Of a stretch of 64,000 bases of DNA, positions 12,159 to 24,798 are shown piece by piece. The notes beneath the pieces are model-generated. The model made no database searches and was not told where the DNA came from. It saw nothing but the letters and a program-made list of their open reading frames with translations. The stretch is from NCBI RefSeq assembly GCF_025399195.1, contig NW_026252128.1:62001-126000 (forward strand), written 5' to 3'. This DNA is from Umbelopsis ramanniana AG (taxonomy: Eukaryota > Mucoromycota > Umbelopsidomycetes > Umbelopsidales > Umbelopsidaceae). Numbering within the stretch: position 1 is the first letter of the stretch; every line of letters begins with the position of its first letter. The translations under genes were made by a program, and so were the position numbers.

Positions 12159-12310
12159 TGAGCCAAAGAAACAGCGGTACCAAGAGAGAGTCGCATTGAG
12201 GCGACTGCTCAAATGAAGTCGATTTAGCCGTCACAATTTTTTGCGAGAAAGAAATTACTTTTTTACCACAGCAGCAACTTTTCTTCAGCAAGCGACAAAG
12301 CAATCCCTGA
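12159..12310. promoter_or_regulatory. Bidirectional promoter of FRG1 and NOM1 (152 bp)
   Basis: It lies between divergent starts of two nuclear/nucleolar RNA-biogenesis genes, which suggests shared control. Confidence 0.45.
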
Positions 12311-15300
12311 ATGAAGCAGCAACAGCAGCGCGGTGGTAATATGCGAGGTCGCGGCGGCCGTGGTCGTGGGCGAGGCGGCGGTCGTGGTGGTCGTGGTGGC
12401 AGAAAATTCGATGGCAATGGCCAAAGAATCAAAACCAGCACCACGAATCTCCCTCTTGAGCTGAAAGCCCAAGTGGAGGCTGACGGTAAGTCTATGTGCT
12501 GCCATCAAGACAATGCAGCTTCGATCTCGAAATAACTCTTCTTCCAATTAGAAAAAGATACCCGAAAATTCAGCGAGCACTTTGAAAACAAGGTGAAAGC
12601 ACGAAAGGACCTGCGTAAGCAGAAGAGAGCAGACAAGAAGATAAAAAAGATGCCTGTTCCAAAAGCCATGCGACCGGACCATTCATTTACTGCACCAAAG
12701 CAAGCAAACTCACAGGTGAACAAGAAGGCGGTCAACGGAAATGGATCTAATTTGAAGCGCCCAATTGAAGAGCAAAAGGAGGAGACGAAAAAGCCTTCCA
12801 AGAAGAGAAAGGAGGGCGAATCCAATTCATTAAAGAAACTGTCCGCCTCCAACCCACTGTTCTATTCTTTAATTGAGTCAGACAATCTTATTTCAAGTTA
12901 CCCTGGGGGCACAGATACAAGCGATACAGCGGTACAAGAGGACGATCTGGCCATTGCCATGTATGAAAAGAAATTGGGTTTGGACAAGAAAAAGAAGAAG
13001 TCCAAGGAAGGCGTTGTCAAACTCGGCAGTGCTTTCGAAGAAGATGGTCTGATGGATATTTTAGACGGCCTCGACGAACCACAGTATGAAGCACCTCGAA
13101 AAGGCGCCGGTATATCAGTCTCCAAGAAAGCAACTAAAGCTGAAAATGAGGACAGCGATGATGGTAGCGAAGACGAAGATGAAAATAGCGAAGATTATTC
13201 TGACGACGAAGACGGAGATGTTAATGGGTACCTGGATGATTTAGAGAACGGATTTAATAGCGAAGATGAAAGCGACGATGACGAAGACGACGAAGATGTC
13301 GACTTACTGGATGACGATGACGAAGACCTGGAAGATAGCGATGTCAATGATGAATCTGACGAACATGACAAGTTTGACAGCGATGACGAGTTCTTGGAAA
13401 TGCCAGACGGTGAAGAGCCCTCTGATTCGAATGAGGAAGGTGAAAGCGATGCTGCTGAGATCACATCGATTGATGGACGCAGCGAAATACCAAAGAACAC
13501 ACAAAGCGAGCAGGAAACTGGTGCAAAAGCGCAGACTGCAACCGCGGGTAAATACGTACCGCCACATCTGCGAGGAACTGCCACAACGAAATCTGAACAG
13601 CAAATCAGATTGCAACGTGCTCTGCAAGGATTGCTGAACAAGCTGAGTGAAAGCAACCTGGAAAGCATATTAATGGAAATCGAGAAATGCTACTCAAATT
13701 ACCCGCGACACGGTAAGTTAACATGAGCTGTCAGTGGAAAAAAAAAACAAGTACTAACTGAACACTCTCATTTTAGATGTTACGTCCACACTCACAGAGT
13801 TGATTTTAATTTCTATATCTCAGAAAGCGAACTTGTTGGACTCCTTTGTCATTTTATATGCGGTAGTGGTAGGCAGTCTGTATAGACTGATTGGTGTAGA
13901 TTTTGGTGAGTAGTGTTTAAAAGGGGCTTTTTATGCATGTATGCAGTCAGTTTTAAACATGTACATTTTGCAGCTGCCCATTTCGTTCAAACTCTTATCG
14001 AGTCATTCGAGAAAAACCACAAGACGCTCAAGGATGCGGCGAAAGATCCCAATGCCGCCGAAGATGATTCTGGTTTACCCGGCTCCAAAGAAGCTAAAAA
14101 TTTGTTGACCCTTGTTTTGGAGTTGTACAATTTTCAAGTTATTTCGTGCATTTTGATGTATGATCTTATTAATGTTCTGATTGATGACATGGATGAGATC
14201 AACATCGAATTACTTTTGAAGATCATGAGAAGTAAGTGATCTTTTCCAAGTTGAAAATTATTAAGTATAAGTGTAATAGATTAACCGCCTATTCATTCTT
14301 TTTTTAGCATCGGGAGCACAGCTTCGTGCTGATGACCCAACCTCTCTCAAGGATATTATTAATGCCATTCAATCTGCAACTGAGAAGCGTGACACTAAGA
14401 CAATGTCGTAAGTCATCGATATAGATTGTGTAGTCGTCACCAAAAGAAAGCCGCTTAACCCGTTTGCGCCTTGCTAGGTCTCGATACAAATTCATGCTTG
14501 AGACAATTGCCAATATCAAGAACAACAAGATCAAGCAGCAACATGGAAACGTTGTCGACAAAGAAATGGTTCTGAAGATGAAAAAGTTTTTATCCAGCTT
14601 GGCAAAGAAGCGGTCTCTGCACAGTACTGAAGCCCTTCGAGTTAGCTTAGAGGATATCCACAATATCGACACAAAGGGAAAATGGTGGTTGGTTGGATCA
14701 TCCTGGAAAGACAACTTGGTTGGCACTGAATCAAAATATGCTTCGAAAGAGGTTGCTGATGACTTGAAGAAAGACGCATCCTTGCAGGAAGCACTAATGA
14801 AATTGGCACGCAAGCAAGGCATGAATACTGATATTCGTCGAAGCATTTTCATTGTCCTCATGAGCTCTGAGGTAAGACTTGCCCACACGGGCAAAGATGC
14901 AGCAGTCTAACCTACTCCAATGCGTATTGCAGTTTTTTAATTTTATTTTATTTTGCTTTATATCATGAATAGGATTACGTTGATGCCTACGAACGCTTGA
15001 TGAAGCTTACGCTCACAGAAGTGCAACAGCGTGAAATTGCGAGAGTGCTGCTTCAGTGCAGTGGTAATGTAAGCAACGTTAAAATTTGTAAATGTGTAAG
15101 AGCCATTGGAACGTCCTTTAATCGGCTGTTTACTACCATTAGGAAAAGCATTACAATCCATATTATGCACTTGTAGCCAATCGACTTTGCGGACATGATC
15201 ACTCTTTCAAAGTCACGCTTCAATACTGCCTGTGGGACTTTTTGCGAGAGTGTGGCGAACCAGATGTAGGAGGACTGGAACGGTCACGCAACGTTGAAGC

Positions 15301-15715
15301 ATCACCATCTGAAACGGAAAAGATATCTCTACGCAGGATTGTAAATACGGCAAAGTTTTACGCCTTTTTGGTTAGCGAAAATGCGCTCACTCTTTCAATC
15401 CTCAAGTCTATCAATTTCTCCACAGTTGGACAATCTGCACGTTTGTTCTTGCAATTATTCCTCTCCAATCTCATAATCAACTCTCAGAGTCAAGGAGGAG
15501 CGGATAGGCGAGACGCACAATCTCTTGTCAGCATTTATCTGAAGGTTGTACAATTGCCAGCAGTATCACAGGGAATTCTATTCTTCCTCCATCACTTTGT
15601 TCGTAAAGCGGATTTAGGACAAACTGAAGATGAACAAGAAACCGTCCGTTGGGGATGTGGTATTTTGAAAGAAGTGGGACAGCGAGCCCGTCGATCACAC
15701 GAGGAGTTGTTTTAA
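12311..15715 (+). CDS. NOM1: Nucleolar MIF4G domain protein (NOM1/Sgd1)
   Basis: Eight exons (12311..12485, 12552..13712, 13777..13905, 13974..14231, 14308..14407, 14478..14871, 14973..15068, 15143..15715) encode 961 aa. Order: an RGG-rich N-terminus, a basic Lys-rich segment, a very acidic Asp/Glu/Ser stretch at about residues 220-340, and KYVPPHLRG just before the MIF4G domain (RLQRALQGLLNKLSESNLES onward). A C-terminal MA3 domain follows (SEDYVDAYERLMKLTLTEVQ through KHYNPYYALVANRL and LWDFLRECG). This is the NOM1/Sgd1 architecture. The yeast protein acts in 40S subunit maturation in the nucleolus. The ATG at 12311 is the first one opening the RGG frame. All seven introns keep phase. Confidence 0.93.
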
Positions 15716-16461
15716 GTAGGATTGTATATAGCTCTCAATAGAAAAAAAAAAAGTAAAAATATTATTTAGGCTGTTTCATTGTAATAATACCGGTAATGGG
15801 CAGATCTTCCGCACAGAAATCTGAGTTTTAGCTTAACTAAAAGACTGTGCAATAACCCAGATGAAGAGAATAAAAAGGGATACATGGTTGTTATTTGGTA
15901 CAAACAGCATCGAAAGGTAAGTGGCGTCAGGTTTAAACTTCTTTGATGATGATGATATCAAAGGAGAAATTGTAATTGTGTAGTTCGGCATGATTAGCCA
16001 TTTGGGCTAGAAGCCACCTAGATGACATTGTCGTTAATGTCACATTCATTCAGTTGACTTTGCAACTGGTCCATGCATCCCAAACAAGTGAGAAGCTAGT
16101 GGGTTGCCACTTTAAAGAAATCGGATGGCAGCGGCTGACGCCTCAGTGGTTTGTTCCCTCTTCCCTCCCCTTTCCTTTACCTGTACCGGGTGGTTCCCTT
16201 CCCCTTTCCCTGCTGTCCCTTGAACTCCAAAATAATAACAAACTCCTACCTTCACATTCCCTTTTAACGTCTCATAGTAGCTGATTTCAGCTTTCAAGCT
16301 ACCCTTTCCTTCGTTTTGAACATCAAGTTATCCCAGCCTTTCCTTCATAGCCCATACCAGCGAAAACCCCATTCATCCATTAAAACGCAGTAACATAGCC
16401 CCATCCCTCCTCACCATTCTTTAATATAACCCAAGCTCCTACCCACACCGCTCCGCACCAG
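15716..16461. other. Intergenic region, 746 bp
   Basis: The first part is an A-rich 3'UTR. The segment at about 16140-16340 is strongly pyrimidine-rich on the plus strand and lies 120-320 bp before the next ATG, typical of a fungal promoter or leader. No supported coding exon was found. Confidence 0.4.
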
Positions 16462-18325
16462 ATGATCTTCAAAACTGTGTTTCGCTTCAGGTACACCACA
16501 GACACACAACCTGACTAGTTCGGTATCATTTACTAACGACTGTGCGTTACGTTGCAGGGTTCGTATTCAGAACGACTCACTCAGTTTTCCGGTTCATATG
16601 GTCGTGTATCAAGACCGCTATCCTTTCTTTAAAGAGTTTGAGCAGAAGATTTCAGAAGTATCAAAGGTAATAATTACCCCCCATTGATTTCGCCACCACT
16701 TTTTTCAAGGAAAAAAGTGTCATTGTAGTATCCTATAAATTTAATGCCCTCAAATCCCCCGTTCTCTCTCCTTGTCAGGATATGCTAAATATTGAAGATT
16801 ACTACATCACATACAACAACTCGAGAGATAACGCTGGTATGGAAGTCTTATGCGATGATGAGACTTTAAAAGACGCTCTCCAAAATTTAAGAGAAAACGA
16901 ACGGTTGGAAATCAAGCTATGTCCTAAGCAGCTTCATAACCAACCATCCGCTGCACAGCGGTATCATAGCAGCTCCGCTCCAAGGTATTCTCCACGTAAG
17001 TTTCATGCCCTTGTTAATTTAATTAGATTATGACCCGTGTTGTGTGACAAAATGGAACCTTGCCTAACACTCAAATCTCACTTTCAAAAAACCATTCATA
17101 CCTGACAGATGATGAATATAAATCGAGTTCACCTATGCCCACTCTACCGAAATCATCCTCAGTACGATGCGACGACTTGCCACACCACGAATTAAAGCAT
17201 CCAACATTGCCTTCTCCAGCCATGCTTTCTTCGGTTGGTCCAACACAGCCTTTGTCGTCGGAACGTCGTCATTCCATCGTCGATCATCGAATAACACAGT
17301 TCAGTGCGTCTCCTCCAATTTCAGCCGAACGTCGACACTCGATAGCAGATACTAGCAATATACCCGTCATCAAACCAACTGTAGTGCGATGGGGTGTACG
17401 ACGAGATAGTGAGCCATCATTACTGCAAACGTCAAAGAAGTACTACTCCATCGATATGACTGCTTGTGCTAAGCGTGGTATCCGACCAGAGTCCATGAAC
17501 GAAGAAGCGGATCGACTTGCCTCTCGTAAAGACTCGGGTGTCGATTTAGAGCCTACACGGAAAAAGCTGAAGGTCATGGCTACGGATCAAAGTTTGGCAA
17601 GGAGTAGAAACTCTTTGCCGTCACAGCAATGCTCACCTGATTCGGAAACCGTCGTTTCACCATTGTCAGGATGTCCAACTAGCCAAGATAAGCCTCACCA
17701 TCATTTTCAGCACAACGGTGGGTTCAGATGGAATCAGGAGAACGGCCAAGAAGAGGACCAACAGCGAATACCGAGACCCTCGACCACCAAATTTCCAGCA
17801 ACATCCAACGTACGACCATTTACGATAACTTTGCCAGGCATTACTTCTTTAACAGAAGAAACAGATCAAACGGTATCCCCACTCCTTGCGCCCATCAATT
17901 CGTTCTCTTCCAATAGAAAAATCGGGCCACCCACCCCTTCCACATCAGGCAGCGAATCGACGTCTTCGTCCACTGTCACATCGCCCACCATGTCACTTTC
18001 GCGACATGTGTCACAGAAGCGAGCAACGCGTAGCGACAAAGGCGGTCATCATCAGCGTCGTGCCGGCAATCCTGATTATAGTGGAGATTTCTTGTGTCAG
18101 GAGATTGTTGATCCCTCAACCAGTCGAATTTGTGGTCAAACGTTCCGTCGAAGTTACGATCTAAGCCGACATCAGACCATTCACTTGAAAAATAGACCAT
18201 TCTGTTACTGCTCCCATTGCGGTAAGAAATTTACAAGAATGGATGCTCTTCGTCGTCACGAGCGCGTACAAGGCCACCGCAATTCACGGACAAATAATGA
18301 AACCAAGCATATTGCGGCAAATTAA
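16462..18325 (+). CDS. PB1 domain plus C2H2 zinc-finger regulator
   Basis: Exons 16462..16490, 16558..16666, 16779..16995 and 17109..18325 encode 523 aa. Residues 1 to about 90 read as a PB1 domain: MIFKTVFRFRVRI supplies the first strand with basic residues, and YYITYNNSRDNAGMEVLCDD then ETLKDAL resembles the acidic OPCA segment. A long Ser/Pro-rich linker with repeated RRHSI motifs follows (ERRHSIVDH, ERRHSIADT). Two C2H2 fingers lie near the C-terminus: C-X10-C-X12-H-X3-H, then C-X2-C-X12-H-X5-H. It is probably a nuclear factor that pairs through PB1 with another PB1 protein. The RRxS motifs look like sites for a basophilic kinase; that is inference. I do not recognise a named ortholog. 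Confidence 0.75.
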
Positions 18326-19110
18326 GCTTAGCCAACCCATCCCCATCAACCTTCATTACATATGATGCTATGTTACTCTATACCTTGTTTCCCCACTTCT
18401 CCTCCCTTTCTTTCTAAGTCTCATCATCCCACCAGCACTTGTGCGCAACAATATTAATTCATAGTATGCATTTTCATGTTTGAATTCCCGAAATAAGAGT
18501 TTACTTGTTTTTTTTTTTTTTGGATCGCTTTCTTTCTCTGTTTGTGTGTAATGGAGTCCTACGTTTGTTGTGTTTGCAATGCCAAAGCTCCTAGTCCCTA
18601 TTTGTGACGTTTTCACTATGTGGTCGTAGGTGATCGTACATTGACAGTAGTAGAGCAACAAATTCAACAGATAAGGTAACATGGCTGTCCTGTAGCAACA
18701 GGCATGGTGCAGACGTTCGCGCAGTTGACACCTTTCAGTCATTTTTATTTACTATCATTGGCTCGTAATTGGACAAACGCCTGTTGTTCATGTCGTCGTA
18801 TGTCCTAGAGAACGCAGAAGGCACACTATACGCTATTCCTTGACCCCTGGTGTATCGGTCAACCGTGCAAAGAACTCATGAACCATACTGCTGCTACTGC
18901 TGTATAAAGCCGTCGTCCAGGCAAAATTCCGCCGGGTAAAATTTTGCATTTTTTAATATAGCCATTGTCGCATCATACTTTAAAGCCTGCTAAAACCAAC
19001 GTTTTGACAAACACAAGCAACAACGAGCAGCCCAAACTTCAACTAGCATTCCCAGAGACCATCCATATATAAGTTGAGTCCATTTTACCAAATGTGGATC
19101 CGTGTCCATA
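18326..19110. other. Intergenic region, 785 bp
   Basis: It holds the 3'UTR of the PB1-C2H2 gene and the promoter of the small secreted protein. A 124-codon minus-strand frame at 18368..18742 has no recognisable content. A TATA-like element lies at 19066. Confidence 0.4.
19066..19072 (+). promoter_or_regulatory. TATA box of the small secreted protein gene
   Basis: TATATAA sits 39 bp upstream of the ATG at 19111. Confidence 0.45.
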
Positions 19111-19760
19111 ATGCGTTTTGTTCTATCCACCGTTTTAGCCAGTCTGTTCGCCACTTGCCTTGCCGGTAATTATCAATCTATATTGTGGGACTGACAATGA
19201 GGCTCGGTTAACCATTTCTCCCGACCGAATTTCCTTGCTGCACAATTAATGATGTCAAATATTAACACTTTCATTGCTTGTTCTATATACGTGAAAACTT
19301 CGTTTTTCTTCATTCAATTGACTGAATAGATCATATTGTGGTCAAATCACCGCAAAATGCCACAACGCAAGCTTCAGGATCTGAAATGGCCATTGCATAC
19401 ACAGGTAAGTCAAGCATGAGAAAAGACCAGTTGCTCCATTGAACACTTTCTGACATAAATGGGTGATGGTAAGTCTCACCTGACGAGCGTGCCCATATTG
19501 GCTCTGTAACAGTAGATATTTTCGATCACGAAGCTAAAAACGTCTTGTACCGAAACGTCAGCTATGCCCAGTGGAGCGATTGGCATGAGCATGGCGGTCG
19601 AGTCGCGGCCGCATGGACACTTCCAGAGGATATCGAAGCGGGCTGGTATTATGTGATATACCAAGGCATCACCGGTGGTCACTGCTCGACGAATGGCAAA
19701 CCTATCTACCGAATATGTCCAGGAGTTGTTATGAGCAGCAGCATGATTCAAGTAGAATAG
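19111..19760 (+). CDS. Small secreted protein, Kre9/Knh1-like beta-sandwich
   Basis: Exons 19111..19165, 19330..19404 and 19474..19760 encode 138 aa. MRFVLSTVLASLFATCLA is a clear signal peptide. The mature part begins DHIVVKSPQNATTQ and contains AAAWTLPEDIEAGWYYVIY, which resembles the W-x-P-x-D-x-x-x-G-x-Y core of Ser/Thr-rich GPI-anchored Kre9/Knh1-type domains. Two cysteines (GGHCSTNG, YRICPG) could pair. No GPI signal or transmembrane tail follows, so it is probably released or cell-wall bound. Such proteins are common in Mucoromycota secretomes but mostly uncharacterised. The family call is tentative. The acceptor of the last exon is inferred from frame. Confidence 0.6.
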
Positions 19761-19978
19761 GAACATTACATATATCATCTTCATCTATAGTAAAATATTT
19801 TGGCATCCCTGTTCCTGTATGTTAGGTTGAATACCGCATACTGTCAAACCATATTGTCTATTCAATCTGAAGGCGAATCAACGGATAATGTCCATTTATA
19901 TCAGCTTGCTATTTGCAAGCTGTGGGATTTTTTTTTTATTATACAAGGGCGAAAAAAGAATCACTCGTTTTGTGTAAT

Positions 19979-20859
19979 TTAGCGACCACCACGTCCACGG
20001 CCACCTCTACCGCCACCACCACCACGTCCTCCACGCATTCCACGACCACGGCCACGGCCACCAGGAGCAGCTGAAAACAGCAAAAAAAAAAATGCATTAG
20101 AAAATGATACGGGTCAGCTTAAGTTCCCTACATGATCGTCACTAACCTGCTTCCTTCTTCTTTCCCTTTGATTTAGGTGAGTCGTCGATCAAGAGGGTAT
20201 CTAGTGGCAAACTGTCTGGCAAGATGAAGTGGCGGATGTTGTTGCCTCTGATGCTCAATGATTCCAAGTTGACTGGGTCCTTATTCTTAACGGTCATCTT
20301 GACTGGCTTCAAGTGAGTGTTCATGCTCATATCAACACCTAACAGAAGGAATGAGTTGGGCATACGATGGTATGAAGGAAAGAAAAGCGAGTCTGTCATA
20401 CCTGCTACGGTACCGTGGACGACAGTTCCATTTTTCAACTCTATCGTCACAGTCTCATTATTGAGTTTCATCAAAAATCTATAACAAGGTGTTTGTTAGT
20501 TCATCAGTGGTATGGATCAGAGGTTTCGCGGTAAGAAGTGCATGCGTGAATGTGCTGTGCGAATTTTGGTTGATTGTTGAATTGACGTTCCGAAGCACAG
20601 AACGCATATGGTGCTAACGCTAATGGTTATGATCAAATGTCGTTCGAATCTTGACGACTGTCAAAGCAAGTATAGACAAGTCGCTGCTTCCAATCTTGCG
20701 ATCTAGCCATGCTCATAATGCGATTGATGCGCGTCGTAGTAAGCAAGATGAGATTATCGAACGTGCGAAACCCACGTCGTAATCAGTTTTGTCGTCAACA
20801 GCTACCAAACAGTAGAACAGGGTATGAATCAAATAGAAAGTTTACCTAACGAGCTTCAT
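19979..20859 (-). CDS. SMD1: Small nuclear ribonucleoprotein Sm D1
   Basis: Four exons (20846..20859, 20402..20478, 20147..20338, 19979..20070) encode 124 aa. The first coding exon is only 14 nt (MKLVR). Sm1 and Sm2 motifs are intact: [18 protein letters not shown] and [17 protein letters not shown], then [20 protein letters not shown], almost the same as human SmD1. The C-terminal RG-rich tail ([11 protein letters not shown] and so on) is the usual site of symmetric arginine dimethylation for SMN/Gemin-type assembly. SmD1 is one of seven Sm proteins ringing U1, U2, U4 and U5 snRNAs. Confidence 0.97.
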
Positions 20860-21784
20860 GATTGCTAAAGTGATCTGTTAATTGAAACTGTAGTTTTGTA
20901 CCGTACTTGCCTGTCGCAAATTTGTTTTGAGGGCCTTTGAAATCACGTGGCTTTATTTTTTGGTGGCAATTGTATTGTTCAAAAATGACAGAAATCAATG
21001 GGGGAGTTTGTCGGTTGACCATGAAAATAAACCATGCACTCATAATCATGGATTGAATCGAAGATTAATTTTGCTAGAGTTATTGTTACAGATAGTGAGC
21101 AGTATATCGGGCGAGACGCATCTGTTTACATCCATCGTTTTTTTTCACTTATCAGAGCCAGCCTGACATAAGACACACATGGCTAAAATCCTCATCGCAC
21201 CGCTATATATCATATCCCATTTCGTAACTACGATGCATAATGAAATCAAAAGTTTATAGGCCATGTATGCGTAGCGTAGGTGAGGGAAAGATAATGTAAT
21301 ATGACATATACTAACTGTTGGTAAAAAAAATTACTATGGCCAATGCTCGATCCAATATGTATATATTATATCATTTGAGCGAGACCAACTGTATCTTCAC
21401 TGGTCGACAGCAACTTAATACTGTGTGGAACTGAACAACCTATGCTCTATCATAAAATTTCCAGGTTAACATTCAATCAAACAAATATTGGTATTTATCT
21501 TCAGCTACATGAGCGTGTGTCTAATCCCCGTCATGGGAGTTCAAAGGATGGCCTATGAAACTATTAGTATCGACGACCATCCGCTTGCAACAAGGAAGCG
21601 TCTCAGTAGCAAAAAGAATGATATCGTCTTGATAGCAATCTGTACGTCAAGTGGAAGTGTCAGTGCTCGTAGGGGTGTCTTACCAAAAGCTGAAGTGGCG
21701 CAAGCGAAAAACCCAGCGTGATTCGAAAAGAGGCGGGTAAACGTCGCAAGGTAGCCTTGTTCTTCTGCCTGCCATTTCTCCAAC
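20860..21784. other. Divergent intergenic region, 925 bp
   Basis: It separates the starts of SmD1 (-) and Bud6 (+). No convincing exon, RNA gene or repeat was found. Frames at 21488..21721 and 21553..21843 overlap on opposite strands with no family features. Confidence 0.35.
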
Positions 21785-24583
21785 ATGGGCCCTCCAACAC
21801 CCTTATACGATAGCTTCACCCCCAATGGGTCGCAGCAATTCAACTCGAACGCTCAACGTAGAGTTAGCGAAACCGGGAATCAGGTACCATTGTGCCTCCT
21901 GAGTCAACATTCCAATGTAATGCTCTAGTTATCACTGACTCTTCATGTTTTACACAGACTGGCGAAATCGAACAAACAGTTACTCAGCTGCTAAGAACCA
22001 CCAAGAATCTTCTGGAGACTTTGACCATGTGGTCGCAAGGTAGAGCTGGAGCCCATCATATCCATGAAATATACGGTTCACTTCGAGGACAGTTTCAAAA
22101 CGCCAGTGACGCCTTCGAAGCCGAAGGAATAAACATGAGGTATGTGCGTACGTAGTAAACATGGTGAAAACTTCAATGCATTTTTAACCGCTACTTTGAT
22201 TTTATCAGCGATCTTCGAAATGTTCCCATCGACCTGTATGACTGTGTCAACCGTGCCTTGCGGGAGGAACCGTCTACCTCGGTGTTGGAGCAGCATTTGC
22301 CAAGCATCCGAGATATCATTGTACATCTTCTTCATGGGTTGAGAAGCAAACAAGCTCTGTTTCGTGAAAGAGGCCCTCTCTCGCGTCAATCAAGTGGCTC
22401 TAGACGTGGCGGCCCGGCGTCACCTAGGAGAACCGAAGGCGACGGACCTATGTCGACGCAATCTTACCGACCCTCCGAAGCCAACGAACCTCCCGCACCA
22501 ACAACACCTGGATTTTCTCAGGAAATACAACAACATTCGCAAACCCATTTCCTCCCTCCTTCACCGCCACCCCCACCACCGCTCCCTCCGCGACAGTCAT
22601 CAGTCCCGCGATTGGATCAGTGGCAACCACCACTAGCTGTGCCTATGGGACCAGCTCCAGGTTCTGGCTTAGGACTTATCAATATGCCAGTGCCAAACCC
22701 AACCCCTAGTTTGGCTGTTCCAGGGCAGGACAATGGTTCTTTTGAATACGAAAATGGGTCGAGTGAAGCTGGCGTAATACGAAAACAGCTTGATAGTAAA
22801 TCCAGTCTTCGGTCCCGATCTATCGTCAGAAGAAGAAAAAGTCAGTTTCCACCACCAAAAGATTCCCCAACGTTTGCAAAGGAACAGATGAATGCTATAT
22901 CGGAAGAGCCAGATGTTTCTGTAGCGCCAGAGGTATCATCGCCCATGGAGAGCTCAACACAAGAAAGTCGAATGGAGGCACCACCCAGTGCTGATCCAGA
23001 AGTGGTGGAGCAAACCAATGAAAATGTTAACGCCGTGGAGGAAGTTCCTAGTGGTAAGACCTTGCGGTTATACAGGTTGTGGCCAAACGCTTATCTGACA
23101 TTTCCCCTTTGTTTCATGCTCATTTAATATTTAGAACCAAAATCCGCGATCTTGCTTTTTTTGCAAGTCGGGAAGGAAGTAAAGAAAGTGACGTACGACG
23201 GAGAACTGACTATTCCAGCCCTACAGTTGCTATTCATGGATAAATTTAATTATACGTCTGGACAACTAAACTTTCCACACATCTATATCCGTGACTCTGC
23301 AGCTAACGTATCCTATCAACTGGAGGATGTTTCTGAAGTTCAGAACAAGTCGCTGTTAACGCTGAACTTGGATGGTATGTTACAAATTTTGGAACCCATG
23401 AAGCAGAAAAAATAAGCATCCCTGACTTTCATTTCATGGTATAGCTGCTGAAGACAGCCGCATTGTAGATCTTCAGTCACAGATTGTGAACGGGTTCGAG
23501 GCTGTCAATACCGATATGGCCCAGTTCCGTAGCGTCATTGTTGATACGCTGGAAGGCTTCCGTCAACAAATGACGGAGGCGCAAATAGCCATGGAATCAC
23601 GAGAAATCATGTCACGTCAACAACCATCCAGCGACCCTAGCAAGCCGGCAACATCACCAAGCCATGTCATTGATATCAAACTCATCAATGAAATCAAGAC
23701 GGAACAACAAAACCTTCATCAGCTCAAGAGAGATTTAGCAGTTGTAAGACAGATGCATGGTGAATTCCAAACCGAGTCTCGCGATATGCTGGAGAAATTG
23801 AAGAGCGCTGTCAAGGAGCGAGAAGCCATTCAACCTATTGTCGTCACCGATGGACCAAGCCGACGATCGCAGGATCAAGTCAAGGAACAGTTGCATGTGT
23901 CCTCTTCTGCTATTACTAGTCGTTTGGAAGAGCTTCAAGACGTTGTGGACGAAATTAAGCTCGATGTTACCCAGCGCAGATGCCGGCCATCCAAAGCGCA
24001 ACTTACCCATTGTTCAGAAGAAGCGGACGCTCTTGATAAGGAAATTAAGGAACTTTCCAAGCTCATTACATCGGCGAAACCGGTATGGAAGAAGACTTGG
24101 GAAGAGGAGCTGCAAACCATATTGAAGGAACAGCAATTTATCAAAGACCAAGAGTCCCTTGTTGTTGATTTGGAGGAAGACCATGCGACATTAATGGAAG
24201 TGTTCAGACAACTTCAAAAGATCAATGACATTCAAGCATCTGCTGGTCCCACCAAGCGAGAATTCAATGTAGCGCCTGTTCCGGAAGGATTCGAAGGAAT
24301 GAGTAGTGTCATGAAGGAAGTCAGCCTGATCGATGTGGATTCAAGTCGTCGTCTGCGGGCACTGAATCAAGCGGAAAAGATGAGACAGCGAGAACTGGAC
24401 AATCGCATTGATGAATTCGAACATGAGTTGACATCGTTTGTGGATTCCAAAAAGTTGAAAAAGACCGGTGGTGCCGAGGAAGCAGAAAGAGAACGTCAAC
24501 GAAAGGATCAATTAATGCTCAAGCGACTTTACAGTAATAGCAGTAACAGCGGCGGCGACACTGAGCGCCTGGATGAACTGTAA
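21785..24583 (+). CDS. BUD6: Bud6/Aip3 actin-interacting polarity protein
   Basis: Five exons (21785..21883, 21958..22139, 22209..23053, 23135..23374, 23445..24583) encode 834 aa. The N-terminal helical part (TGEIEQTVTQLLRTTKNLLE through LPSIRDIIVHLLHGLRSKQA) matches the start of Aip3/Bud6. A proline-rich disordered middle follows (PPSPPPPPPLPPR). The conserved core then begins with LFLQVGKEVKKVTYDGELTI and LNFPHIYIRDSAANVSYQLE, then a long coiled coil to the C-terminus. Yeast Bud6 is a polarisome subunit that helps formins (Bni1) nucleate actin cables at growth tips. A hyphal-tip role is a natural inference. No rival ATG fits the N-terminal phase. Confidence 0.92.
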
Positions 24584-24798
24584 AAATGCTGCTCACGACA
24601 GCCCCCATTTTTTCGAAAAAAGAACTCTCTATTATGTAGTGCGCTCTAGGCAAATTATACAGTATAATACAAAAAGCCACCTCTCTATATGCCTAATTAC
24701 TGCGTTGTAGTAGAAGTATGTTCATCTGGTATCCTATAAATTTCAGAAGTTAGCTATCCATCATATAAAACCCTCTTTTGTTCCATGGTTATAGATAC

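Noticed and set aside
13195-13668. Ser-rich minus-strand open frame
   Set aside because: It is the reverse of the Asp/Glu/Ser-rich part of NOM1; low-complexity GAA/GAT codons read as TTC/ATC/TCA repeats on the other strand.
18368-18742. 124-codon minus-strand frame
   Set aside because: No domain, no splice partners, and it overlaps the 3'UTR of the PB1-C2H2 gene.
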